Assembly (NCBI GenBank): GCA_947457285.1
Contig: CANGVZ010000205.1
Coordinates: 1 to 5,173 of the forward strand
Direction of reading: 5' to 3'
From: Flavobacteriales bacterium
GTDB lineage: Bacteria; Bacteroidota; Bacteroidia; Flavobacteriales_D; Sanyastnellaceae
Length of the DNA stretch: 5,173 nt
Part shown: piece after piece, positions 1 through 5,173 of the stretch
How the letters are laid out: each line of letters starts with the position of its first letter
Position numbering within the stretch: the stretch's first letter is position 1
Made by a program: the position numbers and the translations under genes
The notes under the pieces: generated by a model
What the model was told of the DNA's origin: nothing
What the model saw: only the letters and a program-made list of their open reading frames with translations
Database searches by the model: none

Positions 1-82
1 CTCGACGCTCGACGCTCGTCTCACCCTTTCGCCTTTCGCCTTTCGCCTTTCGCATTTCCCCATTTCCGATTTCTAGATTTCT
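1..82. repeat. Tandem heptamer repeats, degenerating into the 3' end of a glycosyltransferase gene
   Basis: Two short arrays with 7-base period are visible. Positions 1-21 hold CTCGACG, CTCGACG and a variant CTCGTCT. Positions 25-52 hold four exact copies of CCTTTCG. From 53 the pattern decays into ATTTC cores at 54, 62, 69 and 77, spaced 7 to 8 bases. The decayed copies run across the stop codon (75-73) of the minus-strand glycosyltransferase. The array reaches the left edge, so its full size is unknown. It looks like slippage-prone intergenic repeat DNA downstream of the operon; no T-tract hairpin terminator is evident in it. Function is unknown. Confidence 0.8.
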
Positions 83-912
83 CTATTTTTATCCTCCCCT
101 TCCGCCCACCCCTGCACCATCAGCGGAGGATCCTTGAAGAGGTTCCAGCAGAGGTGATCGAAGAGAGAGCGGGGCAATCTGAAGGGCTGTTTGGAGAGAA
201 GATCACGGATCTGGAAGGAGAAATGATTCCGATCCAAGGGGCCATTGTGACACCGGCCAATCCGGGCAATCTCTCTCATCCGCTTCCAGCCTCCGGTATT
301 CGTCTTGGTCTCCTCGTAGTAGCGGATATTGGCTAAGTGCTGGGGAATTGCTACTACCCTCCCGATTTTCGAGAGCTTCAGGAGCAGATCCCAGTCCATC
401 GCATAGTGCAGAGACTCATCCAGTCCACCCACCTTCCAGTAAGCATCACGCCTGAAGAACATGGCCGGTTGAATAATCTCGAAGGCACTCTTGAGACGGT
501 CGATTGTGAATCGGTTGCTTGGAACGATTTTTATGGGGTTCCCTTTGAGGTCCATCTTTCCTCCTGTTCCAATGACAACGACTGCATTCGGATTCGTAGA
601 AAATTCCTCAACCACTGTGCGGAGAGCCTCTGGGAGAAGCACATCATCGGAATTGAGCCAGCCTACAATTTCCCCAGTTGCCACCCTCATTCCCTTATTG
701 ATCGCATCACTCTGACCACGGTCAGGCTCGACAAAGAGCTTCAGCTTTCCTTCCGTCTCCGCCTTCCTCCAGATATCGATCACCCCGTCAGTCGATCCTG
801 CATCGTAGACGATGTGCTCTAGATCCGGGTACTTCTGCACATCCAGCGAGGAGAGCATCTCAGTAGCAAAGACAGCTTGATTCAAGCTGGGGGTAATAAT
901 GGAGATTTTCAC
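73..912 (-). CDS. GT2 family glycosyltransferase, complete, GTG start
   Basis: This cytoplasmic GT-A fold enzyme should transfer a sugar from a nucleotide donor to a growing surface glycan; donor and acceptor are unknown. The fold starts at residue 3 with ITPSLNQ (6-12), followed by DAGSTDG (37-43), EPDRGQSDAINKG (62-74) and the metal-binding DXD-type motif NSDD (87-90). MDWDLLLKL (172-180) carries the likely catalytic-base region, and RYYEETKT (197-204) matches the usual end of the domain. The remaining 75 residues are a basic helical tail without membrane segments. At 279 residues it has full family length. The start is GTG (912-910), not ATG; AGGA at 925-922 lies 9 bases upstream and overlaps the stop codon of the DUF5672 remnant, which supports this start and suggests old operon coupling. 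The stop TAG lies inside degenerate heptamer repeats. GT2 membership is firm, the sugar is not predictable. Confidence 0.93.
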   Translation of the reverse strand: MKISIITPSLNQAVFATEMLSSLDVQKYPDLEHIVYDAGSTDGVIDIWRKAETEGKLKLFVEPDRGQSDAINKGMRVATGEIVGWLNSDDVLLPEALRTVVEEFSTNPNAVVVIGTGGKMDLKGNPIKIVPSNRFTIDRLKSAFEIIQPAMFFRRDAYWKVGGLDESLHYAMDWDLLLKLSKIGRVVAIPQHLANIRYYEETKTNTGGWKRMREIARIGRCHNGPLDRNHFSFQIRDLLSKQPFRLPRSLFDHLCWNLFKDPPLMVQGWAEGEDKNREI

Positions 913-926
913 TTCTGTATTTCCTA
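913..926 (-). promoter_or_regulatory. Ribosome binding site supporting the GTG start at 912
   Basis: On the minus strand AGGA (925-922) stands 9 bases before the GTG at 912-910. Its first two bases are the last two of the TAG stop codon (926-924) of the upstream DUF5672 remnant. No ATG start in this frame would preserve the beta strand and ITPSLNQ motif at the protein's N-terminus, so the GTG start with this site is the best choice. Confidence 0.6.
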
Positions 927-1160
927 CTTTCCCTTTTCAGGCACCACTCCCATCTTTACCCAGAAGCCCCTGTCATAGCGCGCCCATGCATGACACCCAA
1001 AAGGTAGCTTCTTACCTGTTTTATCGTAACTCCCGGCAGGATCAGCTTCAAAGGCGAAAAGTAACGCGTCATTAAGAGTGGCCACTTTGAAAGTTGGATC
1101 AAACTTCCTTGCGTACTTTTCCCAAAAAATATCTTCGGGCCCCATAATAGTATTTTTGAA
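924..1160 (-). pseudogene. 3' remnant of a DUF5672-type gene (5' part lost)
   Basis: Only the C-terminal end of a DUF5672-like protein survives; full members, as I recall them, are well over 200 residues and often sit in glycan loci. Counting from the in-frame ATG at 1145, which opens a 73-codon frame, the recognisable motifs are PEDIFW (3-8), FAFEADP (30-36), LPFGCHAW (47-54) and a closing FW (61-62). The similarity starts a few codons before that ATG (FKNTI, 1160-1146). Further upstream the sequence changes abruptly to an IS4-type transposase fragment. The ATG is therefore probably an internal methionine, and no ribosome binding site precedes it. The remnant ends with TAG 11 bases before the next glycosyltransferase. 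A short peptide could still be made, but I expect no function. The DUF5672 assignment rests on motif memory and is fairly confident; the role of the family is poorly known. Confidence 0.7.
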
Positions 1161-1164
1161 GATA

Positions 1165-1406
1165 CTTAGTAACCTTATCCCGGAAGCCAGATGGTAGAGA
1201 GCTTTGCTTTGGGCGTTGAGACAGGTCGCGATATCGCGCAGTCCTTCCGTTCAGGTCAGTTGTGCAAAGGCTATGCGAATCAACTGTTGTCTACAACCAA
1301 AATGCTGAACCTTGCTCTCTGCATCGTAGAGTTGAACCAACCTGTCTAGCGTATGCCGGTGAACGAGTTCGAGGGCTTGGGAGAGGATTTAGCGGCCAGA
1401 GTTTAT
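1165..1406 (-). pseudogene. IS4-family (DUF4372-type) transposase, N-terminal fragment, degenerate
   Basis: Translating the minus strand from 1406 gives a conserved IS4 transposase N-terminus once the damage is read through. NSGR is followed by ILSQALELVHRH and DRLVQLYDAE, then VQHFGCRQQ, IAFAQLT and EGLRDIATCLNAQ with ALYHL. This matches the family pattern FAQLT(Y/W)RE-LRDI-CL-A-LYH. The damage is clear. The start codon is ATA (1406-1404), yet a good Shine-Dalgarno GAGGA (1420-1416) stands in the right place. Codon 6 is TAA (1391-1389), where an aromatic residue is usual. Codon 52 is TGA (1253-1251), at the normally aromatic residue after FAQLT. One base is lost near 1187, after which GFRDKVTK continues in the next frame to about 1165. 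About 80 of the family's roughly 400 codons remain. The fragment cannot make transposase. Confidence 0.72.
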
Positions 1407-1415
1407 GGCGAAGTA

Positions 1416-1420
1416 TCCTC
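1416..1420 (-). promoter_or_regulatory. Relic Shine-Dalgarno of the transposase pseudogene
   Basis: Minus-strand GAGGA lies 9 bases upstream of the ATA triplet (1406-1404) that stands where the transposase ATG should be. Its position supports reading the ATA as a mutated start codon and fixes the original 5' end of the transposase gene. Confidence 0.5.
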
Positions 1421-1520
1421 AAAAACCGCCGCAAGATTCAAATGCGTTACATCCATCTCGGATCACAAATCACTCATCTTAAACAATCAACTTAAAACCA
1501 ATCACCCTCTCAACCGGACA

Positions 1521-3347
1521 CTAGTTATTAGCAATACTAAAGTCTTCTTTTTCTAAAGTTAGATTTGGGTTATAATATGGGTCTTTACTCAATATTTCTC
1601 CCCATCTAATTATCATGTGGTTTACTTCTTTTTGAAATCTTGATTGTTTTTCTGGAGTATCTTCGTACCCTCTCGAAGCAGATTCATGGTGATATAATTC
1701 TGCATATGGAGTCCAGACATTACGGTATCCTGCCTCTCTCACTTTGAGACACAAATCAACATCATTAAACGCAATTTTAAGATTATCTTCATCGAATCCG
1801 CCGACTAAATTATAAACTTCACGCCTCACCACGAGGCATGCAGCAGTGACAGCTGAAAGATTTTGAGTTAATTGCAATCGTCTAAAATAGCCTGGATCAT
1901 TACAATTAGATTTTTTATGTGAATGTCCGGCTACCCCACCTATACCCAGAATAACTCCTGCATGTTGTATCCGTCCGTCAGAATAAAATAGTTTTGCTCC
2001 CACGCAACCGATCTCCTGTCTGATAGCGTGAGAGACCATAACTGAGAGCCAATTTGGAGATATGACTTCAATATCATTATTCAATAGTCCGATAATTTTA
2101 CCGCTGATAAAATTAACAGCATAATTATTAATTGCAGAATAATTGAACTCACCAATATAGCTAATTACTTTTATATTTTCATTTTCATGCTTTAATTTGG
2201 CAAGGTATTCAATCGTTTTAATATCTCTGCTTTCATTATCTATAATAATAATCTCATAATTTTTGTAAATAGTTTTAGTCAGTATGCTTGAAATGCACTT
2301 CCGAGTTAGTTCAAACTGATCTCTTGTTGGAATTATAATACTCACTAGGGGCTCTGGTTTTGGAAGTGGATACTTGACTTTATAGGTATTAGGCAATGAT
2401 CCTTGTTCAACTTTTGCATCTACACCCCGCTTTTCCAAATAGTCTTTCAGTGCTTTAATTCCAGCTTCAGTCGTATAATTCTTTGTGTCTGGATCCATCG
2501 CTGTTGAGCCGGATCCAGCTCGCCAATGGTAGAGTATTTTAGGAATGTGATGTATTTGTCCGTGCTTCAAATGATGAAGGCATCTGAGAATCAGATCATA
2601 ATCCTGGCTTCCTTCAACACCAGTTCGGAAACCTTGAATTTTATCAACAACCGACTTGTGTATTGTTGCTAGATGACAGATGTAATTCTGTGAGAGAAAT
2701 AGATCTGGATTCCAATCGCTCTTAAAGTGTGGATCGAATCGGTTACCTCTTTCATCAATCTTATCCTCGTCCGAGTAGATTAAAAGTGCTTCGGGATTCT
2801 TGCTTATGGCACATGCAACCTCGTAAAGCGCATTCTGCGCGAGTAGATCATCGTGATCAAATAATGCAATCCATTCCCCATCCGCTATCGAGAGTGCTGT
2901 ATTGGATGCTTCTGAGATGTGTCCGTTCTTCTCGCGATATGCGATCTTAATGCGACCATCTTTAGAAGCGTGTTTTGCGAGCATTCTTCTTATATTAGGA
3001 TCGATTGATGCATCACCGGCAATGCACAGTTGCCAATAGGGGTATAGTTGATTTTCTACTGACTTTATAGCTAACTTTAAAAACTTCATATTGCTATTAT
3101 AAAAAGGCAATATGATCGATATGACAGGCTTATTCCTAAAATTACATACTTTAAATCTAATTTCTTCTATTTTCTTAGAGTTTATTTTGTCATATTTGTT
3201 AATCCATTCTTGATACTCATTTCTTTTACTTTTTTCTTTCTCTGCTCTTTTTTTGTTATTTAGAATAGTAATTTTAAATTTATCATAAAACACTTTCAGG
3301 TAAGTTGTAATTTTCCACATCATGGAGGATCTCATTGATTTGACCAT
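1521..3347 (-). CDS. Tandem two-domain GT2 glycosyltransferase
   Basis: This 608-residue protein carries two GT-A (GT2) domains and probably adds one or two sugars to a surface glycan in the cytoplasm. Residues 1-72 form a lysine-rich helical lead-in ending in YQEWINKYD (45-53), typical of this tandem family. Domain 1 (about 74-280) has ISIILPFYN (76-84), GDASIDPNIR (111-120), the metal-binding DHDD (164-167), YSDEDK (191-196), QDYDL (248-252) and HWR (274-276). Domain 2 (about 334-560) has VSIIIPTRD (335-343), IIIDNES (367-373), NNDIEV (423-428), GGFDE (516-520), NDVDLCLKV (528-536) and HHES (553-556). Both active-site motif sets look intact. No membrane segment is seen. The start is uncertain: M1, M5, M9 and M10 are all possible and none has a clear ribosome binding site; M1 is kept as the longest. 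The gene is strikingly AT-rich, more so than the 73-912 gene, suggesting separate origin. Its TAG stop may coincide with an IS end. Confidence 0.93.
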   Translation of the reverse strand: MVKSMRSSMMWKITTYLKVFYDKFKITILNNKKRAEKEKSKRNEYQEWINKYDKINSKKIEEIRFKVCNFRNKPVISIILPFYNSNMKFLKLAIKSVENQLYPYWQLCIAGDASIDPNIRRMLAKHASKDGRIKIAYREKNGHISEASNTALSIADGEWIALFDHDDLLAQNALYEVACAISKNPEALLIYSDEDKIDERGNRFDPHFKSDWNPDLFLSQNYICHLATIHKSVVDKIQGFRTGVEGSQDYDLILRCLHHLKHGQIHHIPKILYHWRAGSGSTAMDPDTKNYTTEAGIKALKDYLEKRGVDAKVEQGSLPNTYKVKYPLPKPEPLVSIIIPTRDQFELTRKCISSILTKTIYKNYEIIIIDNESRDIKTIEYLAKLKHENENIKVISYIGEFNYSAINNYAVNFISGKIIGLLNNDIEVISPNWLSVMVSHAIRQEIGCVGAKLFYSDGRIQHAGVILGIGGVAGHSHKKSNCNDPGYFRRLQLTQNLSAVTAACLVVRREVYNLVGGFDEDNLKIAFNDVDLCLKVREAGYRNVWTPYAELYHHESASRGYEDTPEKQSRFQKEVNHMIIRWGEILSKDPYYNPNLTLEKEDFSIANN

Positions 3348-3425
3348 TTTTTATACTTATTAAGCGCAGTCAGGTTATACAGAAAGATTTGATTAGCTTG
3401 CATCAAACTAACTTTTCAGGAGTTT

Positions 3426-4415
3426 TTAAACACTCTCTTGGAATCTAAATAATCCAAGATGAAAATCCCCCCTTCCACGATAACAGGGTGTATCCAACTG
3501 TGAAGGAAATACTTCTTCGTTTATTTCCAAACGCACATCATGAACTCTTGCTAGCGTTAACTCCAAAACCGACGGGAGAGGAACACCTCCGACTATGCAA
3601 TACGGCCGGTGATTATTTGCATGTACATGGACTACTCGATGATCGGCAGTTAACACGTCAATTGATCGCTCAACTCGGGTGGCAAACTGTGGATCGGTTA
3701 AATGTTCAAGAAAGTGAATTTCAAGCACGATCTGCTTAAACTGTCTCAGGCACTCTCGTGGTAGTTCTGGTAAGACCTCCCATTCGCAACCCTCAATATC
3801 ACACTTCAAAATCAGATCACTTCGTCCTTGATGTCCGTTCTTTTCAATCAACCTTGGCAACGTCTCAAGTTCACTGGTTACGCTTGCTCCCAAACCTTTC
3901 TTCAACCATTTGAAGAGAGGATGCTGTATCGGCAAGGAATCAATAGTGTGGTCATATTGATAAACAACTATACCTCTATCAGCAATATTCAAATCCCATG
4001 ATACCTCATTGAAGATGCCGATTGAATAGGCAGCAGTAATGCCATCGAAGTCATCAAGCATTATATATCCCCCATCATACTCCTTACCAATGCGCGTTTT
4101 TTTATGCTCAGCGGCTTTCATTGGCTGCAACTTCTTCAAGATACCAAGGATGTTTCTTTGTGTACTTTCTGAATCATCGTAAACGAAGTCAACTGCTGCA
4201 GTTGTTTTTCTGGTGACACATTCTGAGGTTGAAACAATTTTTGTCACCAATTCCCGAAAGTCAGAGCATGATTGGAGATATATTTTGATTTCAGAAGTAG
4301 AATGTGGGTGCCTTCCGAGAATGTTAGCAAAGCACCAGACCACATCGTCCGCAGAGATCTTTTTGGTTTTTTCCCAAAACATATTTTTTATTCTAGATAG
4401 GTAAGGGATTTTCAT
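3426..4415 (-). CDS. FkbM/Methyltransf_21-type methyltransferase-like protein with an LGR-type N-terminal helix region
   Basis: The 329-residue protein belongs to the FkbM-like, SAM-dependent methyltransferase group that in glycan loci is thought to O-methylate sugars. Residues 20-66 (around FANILGRHP and FRELVTKIVSTSE) resemble the small DUF4214-like 'LGR-P' helical region found on polysaccharide enzymes; this part is inference. The catalytic region runs from about 108: RIGKEYDGGYIMLDD (108-122), the SAM-loop-like SIGIFNEVSWD (131-141), VYQYDHTID (151-159), LKCDIEGCEWEVL (203-215), VLEIHFL (230-236) and VHVHANNH (262-269). The acidic and aromatic positions are kept; a Cys replaces the more usual Ala or Ser in DIEG-x-EW. 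No signal peptide or membrane segment is seen. ATG (4415-4413) follows the TGA of the upstream glycosyltransferase after a single base, and no clear Shine-Dalgarno is present, so translation probably depends on coupling. The substrate is unknown. Confidence 0.85.
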   Translation of the reverse strand: MKIPYLSRIKNMFWEKTKKISADDVVWCFANILGRHPHSTSEIKIYLQSCSDFRELVTKIVSTSECVTRKTTAAVDFVYDDSESTQRNILGILKKLQPMKAAEHKKTRIGKEYDGGYIMLDDFDGITAAYSIGIFNEVSWDLNIADRGIVVYQYDHTIDSLPIQHPLFKWLKKGLGASVTSELETLPRLIEKNGHQGRSDLILKCDIEGCEWEVLPELPRECLRQFKQIVLEIHFLEHLTDPQFATRVERSIDVLTADHRVVHVHANNHRPYCIVGGVPLPSVLELTLARVHDVRLEINEEVFPSQLDTPCYRGRGDFHLGLFRFQESV

Positions 4416-4416
4416 T

Positions 4417-5173
4417 TCAGAAATTGCGATGCAGCCCTTGTTTATATTTTCGGATCTTATTTATAACTGACAAAAAAAGTGAGGTTTTTATCTCTTTCTT
4501 TTTTAATTCCTCTGAATGCTGATGTGATGTTATTGGTTGGGTTATATTCTTTGTCCCAGCCATTCTTAACATCGCGATCCATTCTGGGGCCCACGCAAGC
4601 TCATGCGAGTCCAGAGCCCATTCCTCTGCTTGTCCTATTTGTTGGTATGTATCACACAGATAATCGAATAAGTCGCTGCGTATGATGGTTATCTTGCTAT
4701 CTAGTTCTTTATTCAGTATTGCACCTTTTCCATCTAACTTAGTTTTCGTGTTTATCCATCTATCAAGATTTTCCAGGATTGTTACCAAAGGTTCTAAGGT
4801 TTTCTCCCAAGAGTAGCTGTCCACACTACTCGTTTGGTCGATGCGACGACGGCGCTCGATTTCCAATTCCTGATAAAAGCTGAGATCCTGAATGCCAACT
4901 AGACAGGGATGCATCCCTGATAGCACGGTTCGCATTTTTCCCACACGGCGCATCCGTTCAAAAAAGTGGCGGATTGTCATCGGGTGCAGATGATAACCCA
5001 CTGCGTTCATAAGGTAACGTAACCTTAGTCCGCGGAACGACATTCTGTATCCTAGTTCAATATCTTCATAGGCCGCATACCGAAATTCTTCGCTGAATAT
5101 CTTATAGAGATCTTGAGTAAGTTCGCGCTTCCAGGATATATTGGATGTATAAAACCTATCAAACGGAACTTCC
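4417..5173 (-). CDS. GT2 family glycosyltransferase, C-terminal part (5' end beyond the window)
   Basis: An ATG at 5043 would give 208 residues, but it is internal: the frame stays open to the window edge and the 43 extra codons encode the conserved core of a GT2 domain. In visible numbering these include FYTSNISWKRE (7-17) and AAYEDIELGYR (33-43), the acidic ED motif that supplies the catalytic base in many GT2 enzymes. After it come RGLRLRY (47-53) and YHLHP (60-64), the histidine motif that closes the domain, then FFERMRRVG (70-78). The DXD motif must lie in the missing part. Beyond the domain, about 160 residues form a charged, largely helical tail with no membrane segment, ending in a lysine-rich stretch. 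The stop TGA (4419-4417) is one base before the FkbM-like gene, showing an operon. The enzyme should transfer an unidentified sugar to a surface glycan. Confidence 0.88.
   Translation of the reverse strand, partial: EVPFDRFYTSNISWKRELTQDLYKIFSEEFRYAAYEDIELGYRMSFRGLRLRYLMNAVGYHLHPMTIRHFFERMRRVGKMRTVLSGMHPCLVGIQDLSFYQELEIERRRRIDQTSSVDSYSWEKTLEPLVTILENLDRWINTKTKLDGKGAILNKELDSKITIIRSDLFDYLCDTYQQIGQAEEWALDSHELAWAPEWIAMLRMAGTKNITQPITSHQHSEELKKKEIKTSLFLSVINKIRKYKQGLHRNF

Larger units (their letters stand above)
1165..1523 (-). mobile_element. Decayed left part of an IS4-like insertion sequence
   Basis: This stretch between two glycosyltransferase genes contains no intact gene. It holds the 5' portion of an IS4-type transposase gene (see the separate entry) with about 115 bases of leader before it. 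The right part of the element, including most of the transposase and the right terminal repeat, is missing; the sequence passes into the DUF5672 remnant near 1165-1160. The left end is not certain. Minus-strand TAGTGTCCGGTTGAG (1523-1509) resembles termini I associate with IS4-type elements and would put the end exactly at the stop codon of the tandem glycosyltransferase gene. With no second terminal repeat or target duplication available, this boundary is inference. Confidence 0.65.

Noticed and set aside
1..60. CRISPR array at the left edge.
   Set aside because: The units are directly adjacent 7-base repeats with no spacers, so this is a simple tandem repeat.
337..822. Long plus-strand open frame opposite the 73-912 glycosyltransferase.
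   Set aside because: The minus-strand frame carries a full set of GT2 motifs. The plus-strand product shows no recognisable domain and is a shadow frame.
1097..1292. A minus-strand frame reading on through the IS/DUF5672 junction (DLNGRTARYRDLSQR to GKVRKEV) as a separate small protein.
   Set aside because: Only its middle part (GFRDKVTK) makes sense, as frame-shifted transposase. The rest is an out-of-frame reading of the transposase and DUF5672 codons.
1262..1556. Plus-strand open frames of 67 and 77 residues across the region between the glycosyltransferase genes.
   Set aside because: Both overlap the transposase relic read on the minus strand. Their products are low in recognisable structure and one runs into the 3' end of the tandem glycosyltransferase.
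3388..3407. Inverted repeat TTTGAT - 8 bases - ATCAAA in the 78-base gap between the methyltransferase-like and tandem glycosyltransferase genes, considered as operator or terminator.
   Set aside because: The arms are only 6 bases and AT-rich, and no T run follows on the minus strand. This is easily chance in such DNA.
3348..3425. Possible promoter for the tandem glycosyltransferase gene (TTGATG and TATAAC on the minus strand).
   Set aside because: The spacing between the two boxes is about 21 bases, too long for a sigma70-type promoter, and other pairings are no better. The gap could equally be read through from upstream.
3488..3739. Plus-strand 83-residue open frame inside the methyltransferase-like gene.
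   Set aside because: It lies wholly within the conserved DIEG-x-EW and VHVHANNH coding region on the other strand and has no supporting motif of its own.

Overview
The window is a piece of a bacterial surface-polysaccharide gene cluster (O-antigen, capsule or exopolysaccharide type). Every supported gene lies on the minus strand, so transcription runs from position 5173 towards position 1. The contents are three glycosyltransferases (one cut by the window edge), a FkbM-type methyltransferase-like protein, and a scar where a decayed insertion sequence adjoins the 3' remnant of a further sugar-locus gene. The gene types fit a Gram-negative or similarly envelope-rich environmental bacterium. Nothing here (no rRNA, tRNA or housekeeping gene) identifies the lineage, and I do not name one.

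Layout in transcription order: (1) 5173-4417, the C-terminal part of a GT2 glycosyltransferase whose start lies beyond the right edge; (2) 4415-3426, a FkbM/Methyltransf_21-type protein that starts one base after the previous stop codon, so the two are probably translationally coupled; (3) a 78-base gap; (4) 3347-1521, a 608-residue protein with two GT2 domains in tandem; (5) about 1523-1165, the left part of an IS4-like element with a degenerate transposase 5' end (start codon ATA, two in-frame stops, one frameshift); (6) about 1160-924, the 3' remnant of a DUF5672-type gene joined to the broken IS; (7) 912-73, a complete 279-residue GT2 glycosyltransferase starting with GTG, with a ribosome binding site overlapping the remnant's stop codon; (8) about 82-1, tandem heptamer repeats that enter the 3' end of that glycosyltransferase gene and run to the left edge.

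The intact genes probably work together: GT2 enzymes add successive sugars to a lipid-linked glycan at the cytoplasmic face of the membrane, and the FkbM-like protein may O-methylate a sugar or other group. Substrates and linkages cannot be read from the sequence. The tandem glycosyltransferase gene is visibly AT-richer than the 73-912 gene on the other side of the IS scar, which fits a mosaic locus built by exchange of gene blocks. I see no new defence, mobile or regulatory system. The most informative part is the decayed IS/DUF5672 junction, which is not visible from open reading frames alone.
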